Positions 8,375-17,362 of a stretch of DNA of 64,000 nt are shown piece by piece. Position numbers and translations under genes: made by a program. The stretch spans positions 36,642 to 100,641 of the forward strand of contig NZ_JACORT010000016.1 of NCBI RefSeq assembly GCF_014297465.1. The letters are read 5' to 3'. A model generated the notes under the pieces. That model was not told the origin of the DNA. It was given only the letters and a program-made list of their open reading frames with translations, and made no database searches. Within the stretch, counting starts at the first letter, position 1. Each line of letters begins with the position of its first letter. The DNA comes from Ramlibacter cellulosilyticus. GTDB taxonomy: Bacteria; Pseudomonadota; Gammaproteobacteria; Burkholderiales; Burkholderiaceae_C.

Positions 8375-9511
8375 ATGGCCCTCATCTACTACGTCACCCA
8401 GATCCAGTTCGAGTTCGGCGCCATCCGGCTGCTGAAGCAGGAATGCGAGCGCGTCGGCATCCGCAAGCCGCTGGTGGTCACCGACACGGGCGTGCGCGCC
8501 GCCGGCGTGCTGCAGAAGGCGCTGGATGCCCTCGAAGGCGTGCCGCACGCCGTCTTCGACCAGACACCGTCGAACCCGACGGAAGCGGCCGTGCGCGCCG
8601 CCACCGGGATCTACAAGTCCCAGGGGTGCGACGGGCTCGTCGCCGTGGGCGGCGGCTCGGCCATCGACTGCGCCAAGGGCGTGGCGATCGCCGCCACGCA
8701 CGAAGGCCCGCTCACCCGCTACGCGACCATCGAAGGCGGCTCGCCGCGCATCACGGAAAAAGTCGCCCCGCTGATCGCGGTGCCCACCACCAGCGGCACG
8801 GGCAGCGAAGTGGCGCGCGGCGCGATCATCATCGTCGACGACCACCGCAAGCTGGGCTTCCATTCCTGGCACCTGGTGCCGAAGACGGCGATCTGCGACC
8901 CCGAGCTCACCCTCGGCCTGCCGCCCAAGCTGACGGCCGCGACCGGCATGGATGCCATCGCGCATTGCATGGAGACCTTCATGTCGTCGGCCTTCAACCC
9001 GCCCGCCGACGGCATCGCGCTCGACGGGCTGGAGCGCGGCTGGGCCAACATCGAGCGCGCCACCCGGGACGGCAGCGACCGCGAGGCACGCCTGAACCTG
9101 ATGAGCGCGTCCATGCAGGGCGCGATGGCCTTCCAGAAGGGACTGGGCTGCGTGCACTCGCTGAGCCACAGCCTGGGCGGCGTCGATCCGCGGCTGCACC
9201 ACGGCACGCTGAACGCGATGTTCCTGCCGGCGGTGGTGCGCTTCAACGCGCAGGCGCCTTCCGTGCAGAAGGACCGCCGCCTCGACCGCATGGCGCGCGC
9301 CATGGGCTTGCGCTCCGGCAACGACATCCCCGACGCGATCCGCGACATGAACGCCCGCCTGGGCCTGCCCTCGGGCCTGGCCGCGATGGGCGTGCAACGC
9401 GCGCAGTTCGACGAGATCATCAAGGGCGCGATGGCCGACCACTGCCACAAGACGAACCCGCGCGAAGCGAGCCGGGAGGATTACGTGGAGATGCTGGAGG
9501 CGTCGCTCTGA
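8375..9511 (+). CDS. Iron-containing (group III) alcohol dehydrogenase
   Basis: 378 residues, the family length. VGGGSAIDCAKG is the nucleotide-binding GGGS motif. TTSGTGSEV is typical of the group. The metal ligands are visible in TGMDAIAHCMETF (Asp and His) and CVHSLSHSLGG, with HGTLNAMFLP after them. The enzyme oxidises alcohols or reduces aldehydes with NAD(P). A close relative could instead be a maleylacetate reductase, but the fuller length and GMDAIAHC motif favour an alcohol dehydrogenase. It is transcribed alone, followed by a cluster of palindromic repeats. Confidence 0.9.
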   Translation: MALIYYVTQIQFEFGAIRLLKQECERVGIRKPLVVTDTGVRAAGVLQKALDALEGVPHAVFDQTPSNPTEAAVRAATGIYKSQGCDGLVAVGGGSAIDCAKGVAIAATHEGPLTRYATIEGGSPRITEKVAPLIAVPTTSGTGSEVARGAIIIVDDHRKLGFHSWHLVPKTAICDPELTLGLPPKLTAATGMDAIAHCMETFMSSAFNPPADGIALDGLERGWANIERATRDGSDREARLNLMSASMQGAMAFQKGLGCVHSLSHSLGGVDPRLHHGTLNAMFLPAVVRFNAQAPSVQKDRRLDRMARAMGLRSGNDIPDAIRDMNARLGLPSGLAAMGVQRAQFDEIIKGAMADHCHKTNPREASREDYVEMLEASL

Positions 9512-9520
9512 GAGCGTGCG

Positions 9521-9666
9521 GATCGCTGGGGTGCGCTGCGCGCAACCCAGCCTACGAAGGCGGCGCGCAACGGGCGTGGTGATCGCTGGGGTGCGCTGCG
9601 CGCAACCCAGCCTACGAAGAAGCGCACGAGGCCCGTAGGCTGGGTTGCGCGCAGCGCACCCCAGCG
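9521..9666. repeat. Three copies of a short palindromic repeat (family A)
   Basis: Two identical 38-base units (9521-9558 and 9581-9618) lie head to tail, and a 33-base inverted copy (9634-9666) follows. The core is GCTGGGGTGCGCTGCGCGCAA followed by CCCAGCCTACG. Each unit is itself a hairpin (CTGGG...CCCAG), and units 2 and 3 can form a longer stem of about 33 base pairs. The array sits between convergent 3' ends of the dehydrogenase and patatin genes, where it may act as a bidirectional terminator. Related copies occur at 44645 and 54140. Confidence 0.9.
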
Positions 9667-10755
9667 TTACAACGCCTCCACCCTCCCCACCTCCGGCCTC
9701 TCGAGCCACTCCGCGAATTCCTCCGCCAGCCGCCGGCTCGCACTCGCCGCCGCCGTCCAGTCCCGGATCCGCGCCGGCAAATCCTGCCCGTACCGTGCGA
9801 AATCCGTCCGGTCCGGCAGTTTCGCGTTCGGCAGCGTCCGCACCCATTCCGGGTCCGGCGCCAGCACGATCATGCGATCCAGGAACGCCGTGGCCCGGTG
9901 CCGCCACTTGAGGCCCTTGTCCAGCCATCCCGGCACCACCGCCTTCTGGAAGTGCGGATAGAGCACGAGCCCGGGTCCCGGGCCGCAGTCGTACTTCAGG
10001 TGCAGGTGGTAGTCCGTGATGCCGCCGTCCCAATACGCGCCGGGCGGTGCGCCGGGGATGTCGTGCACCGCCTGCAGCACGAAGGGGATGGAGCAACTGG
10101 CCTGCAGCGCCGGCTGGAAGTTCGCGTCCGTCAGCAGCACCTGCCGCGTCGGGAAGTCACCGGTGGCGAAAGGCAGCGGACACGGCGTGCCCTGCTCCGG
10201 CGCGGAGAACACCACGCGCTCCAGCCAGGCGCCCATCGCCTTGCGGTGCACGGTGTTGCTCACGAAGGCGCCGAGATACCCCAGCGGCGTCGCGATGCGG
10301 TGCTCGCGCCCGAGCAGGTGCCGGCCGCGCGCCGTCACGATGTGCAGCCGGAACCGCGGATGCGTCAGCACTTCCTCGATGCGACCGCCATAGAACGCTT
10401 CCAGCCCTTCGGCGAAGCGCTGCGACACGTGCGCCGCCGTGGGCGCGCGCCGGCCCGGCGGCAGGTCGTAGTTCTGGGCGATGTAGTCGCGCTCCAGCCG
10501 CTCGAAGGCCTGCACCGGTTCGCGCAGGCAGGCCGTGGCCATGCGCCACGCGCCGATGGAAGCGCCGACGAGGTGGATGGTGTGGTCGGTGGCGGGCAGC
10601 CACTGGCCGAAGAGGAAGCGGTCCAGGGGACCGAGGATCAGTCCCTTGGGGCCGCCCGCCGCGGCCGGGACGACGCCGACATCGCCCGCGCGCAACCCGT
10701 GCTGTTCGATGTGCCGGCGCGCGAGAGGGCCGGCGTAGATGCGCAAGGCTCGCAT
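9667..10755 (-). CDS. Patatin-like phospholipase
   Basis: 362 residues with an ATG start. AAAGGPKGL (about 31-39) stands in for the glycine-rich oxyanion loop of patatins, HLVGASIGAWRM carries the nucleophile Ser in GxSxG, and YWDGGITDYH supplies the catalytic Asp of the Ser-Asp dyad (DGG). It would hydrolyse acyl chains from lipids. There is no signal peptide or membrane segment, so it is probably cytoplasmic unless exported as an effector. It stands alone between the repeat array and the kinase gene. The substrate is unknown. Confidence 0.88.
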   Translation of the reverse strand: MRALRIYAGPLARRHIEQHGLRAGDVGVVPAAAGGPKGLILGPLDRFLFGQWLPATDHTIHLVGASIGAWRMATACLREPVQAFERLERDYIAQNYDLPPGRRAPTAAHVSQRFAEGLEAFYGGRIEEVLTHPRFRLHIVTARGRHLLGREHRIATPLGYLGAFVSNTVHRKAMGAWLERVVFSAPEQGTPCPLPFATGDFPTRQVLLTDANFQPALQASCSIPFVLQAVHDIPGAPPGAYWDGGITDYHLHLKYDCGPGPGLVLYPHFQKAVVPGWLDKGLKWRHRATAFLDRMIVLAPDPEWVRTLPNAKLPDRTDFARYGQDLPARIRDWTAAASASRRLAEEFAEWLERPEVGRVEAL

Positions 10756-10782
10756 CGGCGCGATTCTACGGAGCGCGCGAAG

Positions 10783-11889
10783 TCAGCCGAAGGCGATGGC
10801 GATCGCGCCCATGCCGGCGAGCAGGTAGGCCGCGGCCCAGCCGAGCCAGCCGTAGCGCACGCGCGGCTGCTTCTGGGGCACCGGCTCCGCCTCGTTGCGC
10901 AGCAGGCGCTGCAGGCCGGCGGTGGAGTCGAACAGCGGCGACAGGCCCAGTCCCTCGGGCGGCCGCTCGATCAGCTGCGTGCTGTCGGCGGCGAGCGTGG
11001 ACGCGTACGGGTCCGAGGACGATGGCGCGGCCGACGCAACGGGGCGCGAACGGCTCGCCACGGCACGGCATTGCGTCAGGTCGCGGGCCATCTCCGCGGC
11101 GTCCTGGTAGCGCTCGTTCGGGTTCTTCTGCATGGCCCGCGCGATCACGAGGTCGACCGACCCCGGCACTTCCGGGCGCAGTTCGGTCAGCGCCGTGGGC
11201 GGCGACCGCATGATCGCGTTGAGCAGCGCCCCGAGGTTTTCCGCCGAGAACGCGGGCTGCCCCGAGAGCATCTCGTACAGCAGCACGCCGAGCGAGAAGA
11301 TGTCGCTGCGGTGGTCCACCGGGTGGCCGCCCACCTGCTCGGGCGACATGTACTTGGGCGAGCCCATCATCGTGCCGCTCTGCGTGCGCACGTCCGAGGA
11401 CTTCATGCGGGCGATGCCGAAGTCCATGATCTTGGCGTGCCGCTCCGCCAGCAGCATGATGTTGCCCGGCTTCACGTCGCGGTGGACCACGCCGCGCGCA
11501 TGCGCGACCGACAGCGCCGATGCAACCTGCGCCGCGATGTCCAGCGCCTCGTCGATCGGCATCGGGCCGGCCTGCATCCGGTCCTTCAGCTCGGTGCCTT
11601 CGAGCAGCTCCATGGCGATGTACAGCCAGTCGCCTTCGCGCCCGAGGTCGTGGATGGTGATGATGCCCGGGTGGTTCAGCCCGCCCGCGGCCTTCGCTTC
11701 CTGGATGAAGCGCGCCTCGAGGTTGCGGCGCTCCGCGGAGTTCTCCTCCTCGGGCAACAGAAGCGTCTTCACCGCGACCTGCCGCTGCAGCGACGCGTCC
11801 TCGGCGAGGTAAACGACGCCCATGGCGCCGCGACCGAGCTCGCGCACGACGCGGTAGCGGCCGAAATGGGTGACGGGGGGCGTGTTCAC
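10783..11889 (-). CDS. Hanks-type serine/threonine protein kinase, C-terminally membrane-anchored
   Basis: 368 residues from a GTG start. The Gly loop GRGAMG is at 19-24, Lys41 is in VAVK, the catalytic loop HRDVKPGN is at 136-143, DFG is at 156-158, and GSPKYMSPEQ is the activation-loop end. All catalytic residues are present, so it should be active. A linker of about 80 residues leads to one membrane span near 345-367 and a very short tail, so the kinase is held on the cytoplasmic face with no periplasmic sensor domain. It starts ten bases after the stop of the PEGA protein gene, so the pair form an operon. Confidence 0.95.
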   Translation of the reverse strand: MNTPPVTHFGRYRVVRELGRGAMGVVYLAEDASLQRQVAVKTLLLPEEENSAERRNLEARFIQEAKAAGGLNHPGIITIHDLGREGDWLYIAMELLEGTELKDRMQAGPMPIDEALDIAAQVASALSVAHARGVVHRDVKPGNIMLLAERHAKIMDFGIARMKSSDVRTQSGTMMGSPKYMSPEQVGGHPVDHRSDIFSLGVLLYEMLSGQPAFSAENLGALLNAIMRSPPTALTELRPEVPGSVDLVIARAMQKNPNERYQDAAEMARDLTQCRAVASRSRPVASAAPSSSDPYASTLAADSTQLIERPPEGLGLSPLFDSTAGLQRLLRNEAEPVPQKQPRVRYGWLGWAAAYLLAGMGAIAIAFG

Positions 11890-11899
11890 GGGCAGGGCC

Positions 11900-12841
11900 T
11901 CACCACCACTTGTACTTGTCGATCCACTTGTCCAGCTTCTCGCCTGGCGTGTTCTGCCGCGGGGCGACGGGACGCGCCTTGCGCGCCGGCGGCGCCGGCG
12001 GCGGGAACACGTGCTTCAGCTCCATGAGCTCGCCGGGCTTCAGCTGCACCTCGGTCTTCATGGGCGGCAGCTTGCCGTTGCGGACCTCGATGACGTGCGG
12101 CCCCGGCGGCAGCGAGATGCGCACCAGCGGCGGCGCGTTGCCGCGGGCTTCGCCGTCCACGAACACCTCGCCCGCGGGCTTGATGTCCAGGACCAGCAGC
12201 GCCGGCCGGTGCTGCTCCTCGTAGTACTCGCGCGCCTGCCGGCCGGCCAGTCCCGCGGTCAGCAGCAGGGCCACGCCGAGCGAGCCGACGATGGTGCGCC
12301 GCACGGCACGCCGGCGCGCGGGCAGCGGGTCGAACACGAAGAGCGCGTGCGAGCGCAGGCGTTCGTCGACGAAGTCGCCGGCGGCGCGCAGCATCTCCGC
12401 TTCCTGCGGCCAGCGCTGCGCGAGCGCCTCGCGGAAGGATTGCGAGGCGAGCACCGGATGCTCGCCCGCGAAGCCGGCCAGGGCCGCGGCCGTCTCGACC
12501 CCGTCGCCCTGCACGCGTGCCTCGCCCAGCGACTCGCCCGTGGCGAGCACGGGCCCGTGATGCAGGCCGATGCCCAGGCCGGGATCCTTGGTGTGCTGCG
12601 CCGCAAGACGCGCGGCGCGCAGGGCCAGCGCGGGATCGCCCTCGCCCACCACGGCGAGGCCGTCCGGGGCCTCGAGCACCACGCGCCGGTCCTCCGCCCA
12701 GGCGGCGAGGGCCGCACGGAGCGTGGCGGCCAACTGGGTGCGGCGGCGCGACTGGGCGCTCGGAAGCTCGTCCCCCCAGCCGCGCATGCGCAGGAACAGC
12801 ACGCTTGCCGGGATCGGCAAGGGCGCGGACTCGGTCGTCAT
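11900..12841 (-). CDS. Membrane protein with cyclase-like cytoplasmic domain and periplasmic PEGA domain
   Basis: 313 residues from MTTESAP. Residues about 12-145 follow the layout of a class III nucleotide-cyclase domain (APDGLAVVGEG, GIGLHHGPVLA, VQGDGVETAAALA, VLASQSF), but the first metal Asp and the NxxxR motif are missing, so it looks inactive as a cyclase. One membrane span is at 182-200. After it, LVLDIKPAGEVFVDGEARG and PPGPHVIEVRNG form a PEGA domain (214-280), then a Pro/Lys tail. PEGA domains are linked to bacterial Ser/Thr kinases and surface layers. It lies directly upstream of the kinase gene, so it may be its sensor or substrate. Confidence 0.75.
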   Translation of the reverse strand: MTTESAPLPIPASVLFLRMRGWGDELPSAQSRRRTQLAATLRAALAAWAEDRRVVLEAPDGLAVVGEGDPALALRAARLAAQHTKDPGLGIGLHHGPVLATGESLGEARVQGDGVETAAALAGFAGEHPVLASQSFREALAQRWPQEAEMLRAAGDFVDERLRSHALFVFDPLPARRRAVRRTIVGSLGVALLLTAGLAGRQAREYYEEQHRPALLVLDIKPAGEVFVDGEARGNAPPLVRISLPPGPHVIEVRNGKLPPMKTEVQLKPGELMELKHVFPPPAPPARKARPVAPRQNTPGEKLDKWIDKYKWW

Positions 12842-12904
12842 CCGCCCAGGCAGCTGTGGAACATGTGCACTATTGTGGCCCGGCATGGCCGGGCTGCCTA
12901 CAGG

Positions 12905-15226
12905 CTATTTCCGCAACCCCTGCAGTTTGGCGAATGCGCCCTGCATCGCGGTGCCCATCGAGGGGTTGTTTGTTGCGCGTTGGCCTCGCCCGGCCCCCTC
13001 GAAGCGGTTCTCGCGGGGCGCGTCGCGGCGTCCCGTGGGGGTCCCGAGCTTCATCGTGAGGCTGATGCGCTTGCGCACGGGGTCCACTTCCAGGACTTTC
13101 ACCTTCACGATGTCGCCTGTCTTCACCACTTCCCGGGCATCGTTCACGAACTTGTGGGACAGCTGGCTCACGTGGACCAGGCCGTCCTGGTGCACGCCCA
13201 GGTCCACGAAGGCCCCGAACGCGGCCACGTTGCTCACCGTGCCTTCCAGCTCCATCCCGGGCTGCAGGTCGGCGATGTCGTCCACGCCCTCGTTGAAGCG
13301 GGCCACCTTGAAGTCCGGCCGCGGGTCGCGGCCCGGCTTCTCCAGTTCCGCCAGGATGTCCTTGACGGTGATGACGCCGAACTTCTCGTTGGCGAACAGC
13401 TCCGGCTTGAGCGTCTTGAGCATCTCGGCGCGGCCCATGAGGTCCTGCACCGGCTTCTTCGCCGCTTCCAGGATCTTCTCCACGACGGGATAGGTCTCCG
13501 GGTGCACGCCCGTCATGTCCAGCGGGTTGTCCCCGCCGCGGATGCGCAGGAAGCCCGCGCTCTGCTCGAAGGTCTTGGGCCCGAGGCCGCTCACCTGCAG
13601 CAGCTGCTGGCGGCTGCGGAAGGCGCCGTTGGACTCGCGCCAGGTCACGACCGCCTTGGCGACCGAGGGCGACAGGCCGGAAACGCGGGACAGCAGCGGC
13701 GCGCTGGCCGTGTTCAGGTCGACGCCGACGCGGTTCACGCAGTCCTCGACCACCGCATCCAGCGTGCGGGCGAGTTCGCTCTGGTTCACGTCGTGCTGGT
13801 ACTGGCCCACGCCGATCGACTTGGGCTCGATCTTCACGAGTTCGGCCAGCGGGTCCTGCAGGCGGCGCGCGATCGACGCGGCGCCGCGCAGGCTCACGTC
13901 CACGTCCGGCAGCTCCTGCGAGGCGTATTCGCTCGCGGAGTAGACCGAGGCGCCCGCCTCGCTCACCACCACGCGCTGGATGTCGTCGCCGAGGCCCTTC
14001 ACCAGCTCCGCGGCCAGCTTGTCGGTCTCGCGGCTCGCCGTGCCGTTGCCGATGGCGATGAGGTTCACGCCGTGCTTCTTGCAAAGCAGCGCCAGGGTGT
14101 GCAGCGAGCCCGCCCAGTCACGGCGCGGCTCGTGCGGGTACACCGTGGCGGTGTCGACCAGCTTGCCGGTGGCGTCGACCACGGCCACCTTCACGCCGGT
14201 GCGGATGCCGGGGTCCAGGCCCATGACGACGCGCGGGCCGGCCGGCGCGGCCAGCAGCAGGTCGCGCAGGTTCTCGGCGAACACCTTGATCGCCACCTTC
14301 TCCGCCTCCTCGCGCAGGCGCGAGAACAGGTCGCGCTCGGTGGAGAGCGACAGCTTCACGCGCCAGGTCCAGGCCACGCACTTGCGCAGCAGGTCGTCGG
14401 CGGGGCGCTTCTGGTGGCTCCAGCCCAGGTGCAGCGCGATCTTGCCTTCGGCGATGGAAGGCTGGCCCGGCTCCGGCTCCACCGGCAGGACGAGCTTCAC
14501 TTCCAGGATGTCGAGCGCGCGGCCGCGGAACACGGCCAGCGCGCGGTGTGACGGGACGCGGCCGATCGGCTCGTCGTAGTCGAAGTAGTCGCGGAACTTG
14601 GCGACGTCGGGGTTGTTCTCGTCCTTGCCCGCCGCGAGCTTGGACTTGAGCAGCCCCTCGGTCCACAGCCACTCGCGCAGGCCCTGCACCAGCGCGGCGT
14701 CTTCCGCCCAGCGCTCCGACAGGATGTCGCGCACGCCGTCGAGCACGGCAGGCACGGTGGTGAAGTCCTCGCCGCCCTCGCCCTTTTCCTTCTTCACGAA
14801 GGGGACGGCCTCGGCGGCCGGGTCGCGCTTCGGGTCGGCCCACAGGAGGTCGGCCAGCGGCTCGATGCCGGCTTCGCGGGCGATCTGGCCCTTGGTGCGG
14901 CGCCGCGGCTTGTACGGCAGGTAGAGGTCTTCCAGCTCCTGCTTGGTGGGCGCGGCTTCGATGGCGGCGCGCAGCTCGGGCGTCAGCTTGCCCTGCTCGG
15001 CGATGCTCTTGAGCACGGCTTCGCGGCGCTCTTCCAGCTCGCGCAGGTAGGCGAGGCGGGCTTCGAGCTCGCGCAGGTGGTTGTCGTCGAGGCCGCCGGT
15101 GGCCTCCTTGCGGTAACGGGCGATGAAGGGGACGGTGGCGCCGGAGTCGAGCAGTTCGACGGCCGCCCGGACCTGGTCTTCGCGGACGCGGAGTTCGGCA
15201 GCGATCTGCCGCAGGATTTTTTGCAC
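12905..15226 (-). CDS. tex: RNA-binding transcriptional accessory protein Tex
   Basis: 773 residues from the GTG of VQKILRQIAAEL, which matches the usual start and length; the frame is open further upstream but without homology. The N-terminal Tex helical domain holds VPFIARYRKEATG, the YqgF/RNaseH-like fold holds MGLDPGIRTGVKVAVVD, helix-hairpin-helix repeats follow (SGLSPSVAKAVV, SGLGPKTFEQ), and a C-terminal S1 domain contains GTVSNVAAFGAFVDLG. Tex binds nucleic acids and RNA polymerase and affects transcription and stress or virulence gene expression. It diverges from the LapA-like gene across 134 bases that hold no other feature I can name. Confidence 0.96.
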   Translation of the reverse strand: MQKILRQIAAELRVREDQVRAAVELLDSGATVPFIARYRKEATGGLDDNHLRELEARLAYLRELEERREAVLKSIAEQGKLTPELRAAIEAAPTKQELEDLYLPYKPRRRTKGQIAREAGIEPLADLLWADPKRDPAAEAVPFVKKEKGEGGEDFTTVPAVLDGVRDILSERWAEDAALVQGLREWLWTEGLLKSKLAAGKDENNPDVAKFRDYFDYDEPIGRVPSHRALAVFRGRALDILEVKLVLPVEPEPGQPSIAEGKIALHLGWSHQKRPADDLLRKCVAWTWRVKLSLSTERDLFSRLREEAEKVAIKVFAENLRDLLLAAPAGPRVVMGLDPGIRTGVKVAVVDATGKLVDTATVYPHEPRRDWAGSLHTLALLCKKHGVNLIAIGNGTASRETDKLAAELVKGLGDDIQRVVVSEAGASVYSASEYASQELPDVDVSLRGAASIARRLQDPLAELVKIEPKSIGVGQYQHDVNQSELARTLDAVVEDCVNRVGVDLNTASAPLLSRVSGLSPSVAKAVVTWRESNGAFRSRQQLLQVSGLGPKTFEQSAGFLRIRGGDNPLDMTGVHPETYPVVEKILEAAKKPVQDLMGRAEMLKTLKPELFANEKFGVITVKDILAELEKPGRDPRPDFKVARFNEGVDDIADLQPGMELEGTVSNVAAFGAFVDLGVHQDGLVHVSQLSHKFVNDAREVVKTGDIVKVKVLEVDPVRKRISLTMKLGTPTGRRDAPRENRFEGAGRGQRATNNPSMGTAMQGAFAKLQGLRK

Positions 15227-15360
15227 GGTGTTACTGCTGGGGATCCATACGAGAGCGGGCGAGTTTGCCACACGCGTCGCACAGCCATTTAGGGCGCTGG
15301 CTGACAGTTGCGGCGCGTCCACGGCAGAGAATGTTTTGCAACATCCAAGGGAGATTTTCC

Positions 15361-16044
15361 ATGCGCGCTCGCACCACCCTCCTGGTCCTGGCGATCCTGC
15401 TGGTCGCGGGCTTTGCCGCCCTGAACTGGTCGGAGATCGTCCGTCCCACCCCCCTGTCCTTCGGCCTGATGGTCACGGACGCCCCCCTCGGCCTCATCCT
15501 GCTCGCCCTCCTGGGCCTGACGCTGGTCCTGTTCCTCGCGTCCAGCGCCGCGATGCGCACCGCGTCGCTGATGGAGTACCGCACCCACCAGAAGACGCTG
15601 GAAGCGCAGCGCGAACTGGCGGACAAGGCCGAAGCCTCGCGCTTCACCGACCTGCGCCAGCACCTGGACACGCACCTGAAGGAGATGCGCGAGCGCGATG
15701 CGATCGCCGCCTCCGAATTCGACAAGGCGATGCTGCAGAGCCGCCGCGAGGTCCAGGCGCAGATGGAGCAGATGAACCGCATGCTCAACGCGCGCCTGAA
15801 CGAGATGGAGCAGCGCCTGGCCGGCCGCACGCCGGCGATGGCGGCGCCGGTGCGCAACGAGGTGGTGGCTCCCGCGCACGACCCCGCGCTGGCCGCCCGC
15901 GAGGCGCAGCTGCGCGAGCAGCGCCTGCGCGAGGAAGAGCGCCTGCGCGACGAACGCATCCGCGAGCAGCGCGACGTCCGCAACGAGGAACGCGCGCAGG
16001 CGGTGGACAAGCCGGCCGAGTCGGGCTGGCGCAAGTGGTTCTGA
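15361..16044 (+). CDS. LapA-like membrane protein with coiled-coil tail
   Basis: 227 residues. The ATG is preceded by an AGGGAG ribosome site. Two membrane spans (about 5-22 and 43-62) with a short polar loop match the LapA/DUF1049 domain. From about 70 the protein is strongly charged and heptad-like (EMRERDAIAASEFDKAMLQ; REAQLREQRLREEERLRDE), predicting a long cytoplasmic coiled coil. LapA-family proteins affect lipopolysaccharide assembly, but the tail is far longer than in E. coli LapA, so the function here is open. It diverges from tex. Confidence 0.72.
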   Translation: MRARTTLLVLAILLVAGFAALNWSEIVRPTPLSFGLMVTDAPLGLILLALLGLTLVLFLASSAAMRTASLMEYRTHQKTLEAQRELADKAEASRFTDLRQHLDTHLKEMRERDAIAASEFDKAMLQSRREVQAQMEQMNRMLNARLNEMEQRLAGRTPAMAAPVRNEVVAPAHDPALAAREAQLREQRLREEERLRDERIREQRDVRNEERAQAVDKPAESGWRKWF

Positions 16045-16095
16045 CGCGCTAAGGTGGCCCTCCTGGCGGCTGGGTGCAGCCGCCGAAGAGTTGCC

Positions 16096-16812
16096 ATGCG
16101 AGCGCACTTCCTCCTCGTCGCCGCCTGCCTCGTGCCGGCGGCGCACGCGTCTTCTTCCTGCCGCGCGCAGTCGCCTGCCCTCCGCACGCCGGTCGTCGAG
16201 CTCTACACCTCCGAGGGTTGCAGTTCCTGCCCGCCGGCGGACCGGTGGCTCTCGGCGCTGAAGCAGGAAGCAGCGGCGGGCCGGGTCGTGGTCCAGGGCT
16301 TCCACGTGAGCTACTGGGACCGCCTCGGGTGGGTGGACCGCTTTGCCGCGCCCGCGCACAACGCCCGCCAGCGCGAGATCGCCGCGCGCACCCGCTCGCC
16401 AAACGTGTACACGCCACAGCTCGTGCGCGACGGCCGCGATGCGCGCGACTACGCTGCGCCGCGGGCGGGCAACGAGCCGGCGGGCGCCGTCATCCGCCTG
16501 GAAAGGGCGCAAGTCCAGGCACTCGCCGACGTCACGCCGCGGGTGCCGGGCGCGCGCTGGGCGGCCTATTGGACGGTGACGGAGCACGGCCACGCAAGCA
16601 AGGTGCGCGCAGGCGAGAACGCGGGCGAGTTCCTGCAGCACGACTTCGTGGTGCGGCAGTTCGTGCCGGCGGGCACCCACGCGGGGACCCAGCGCCTGGA
16701 GTTCCGCCCGATGGCCGCCGAGGAGGGGCATCCGCAGCAGGTGAACCTCGTCGTGTTCGATCCCGCCACCGGGATTCCGCTGCAGGCGCTCAGCCTGCAG
16801 TGCTCCGGCTAG
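16096..16812 (+). CDS. DUF1223 secreted thioredoxin-fold protein
   Basis: 238 residues. A signal peptide (about 1-18, cut near AHA-SS) is followed by VVELYTSEGCSSCPPADRWL, with the CxxC pair at Cys42 and Cys45 that defines DUF1223. VVQGFHVSYWDRLGWVD is also conserved in the family. It is a periplasmic thioredoxin-like protein, probably with thiol redox activity. The start was set at MRAHF because it begins the signal peptide; the open frame reaches 42 bases further up. Its last four bases overlap the convergent ogt gene. Confidence 0.87.
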   Translation: MRAHFLLVAACLVPAAHASSSCRAQSPALRTPVVELYTSEGCSSCPPADRWLSALKQEAAAGRVVVQGFHVSYWDRLGWVDRFAAPAHNARQREIAARTRSPNVYTPQLVRDGRDARDYAAPRAGNEPAGAVIRLERAQVQALADVTPRVPGARWAAYWTVTEHGHASKVRAGENAGEFLQHDFVVRQFVPAGTHAGTQRLEFRPMAAEEGHPQQVNLVVFDPATGIPLQALSLQCSG

Positions 16813-17354
16813 TCGAACAGGCCGGGCGCGCCGCCCAGGCGTGCGCCTTCGATTTCCAGCATCCGCAGCTTCGTGAGCGCCCCGCCCTCGGCCGAGAAAC
16901 CGCCGGAGCGCCCGCCGGCCGCCAGCACGCGATGGCAAGGGACCACCGGCGCGAACGGGTTGTGGCCCAGCGCCTGCCCGACGGCGCGCGAGGCGCCCGG
17001 CTCGCCCAGACGGCGCGCCACTTCCCCGTAGGTCAGCACTTCACCGGGCGGAATCGCCCGCGCCACGGCGTACACGCGCTGGTGGAACGGGGGAACGGCT
17101 TCCATGTCCAGCGGCAGGTCGGCGAGATCGTCCTGCGCCCCTTCGAGCAGCGCCTGGATGCGCGCGATGGCGTCGCGGACGAACGCCGGCGGCTCGGCCT
17201 CGTCCACCTCGCCCGTCGCACGCAGCAGGCGCCGGCGCGTTCCGTCCGCCGTCGTTTCCGGCAACTGCACGGCGGCGAGCGCGTCTTGCGTCCACGCGAT
17301 TCCGCACGCGCCGATCGCGGTGTCGAAGAGGCAGAAGCCCAGCGCGCGGGCCAT
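16809..17354 (-). CDS. ogt: Methylated-DNA--[protein]-cysteine S-methyltransferase
   Basis: 181 residues. The active-site motif PVVPCHRVL places the acceptor Cys at 140. Upstream, LTYGEVARRLGEPGASRAVGQALGHNP is the helix-turn-helix and Asn-hinge region. The enzyme repairs O6-alkylguanine by irreversible transfer to its own Cys. The N-terminal domain is degenerate, as in Ogt/MGMT of this group. It starts eight bases after the GST stop and shares an operon with GST and aidB, which supports a joint role against alkylating agents. Confidence 0.94.
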   Translation of the reverse strand: MARALGFCLFDTAIGACGIAWTQDALAAVQLPETTADGTRRRLLRATGEVDEAEPPAFVRDAIARIQALLEGAQDDLADLPLDMEAVPPFHQRVYAVARAIPPGEVLTYGEVARRLGEPGASRAVGQALGHNPFAPVVPCHRVLAAGGRSGGFSAEGGALTKLRMLEIEGARLGGAPGLFD

Positions 17355-17362
17355 GGACGGTC

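Noticed and set aside
8345..10096. Long leftward frame across the dehydrogenase and repeat array
   Set aside because: It reads through an RNA-hairpin repeat and antisense to a clear dehydrogenase; it has no recognisable domain.
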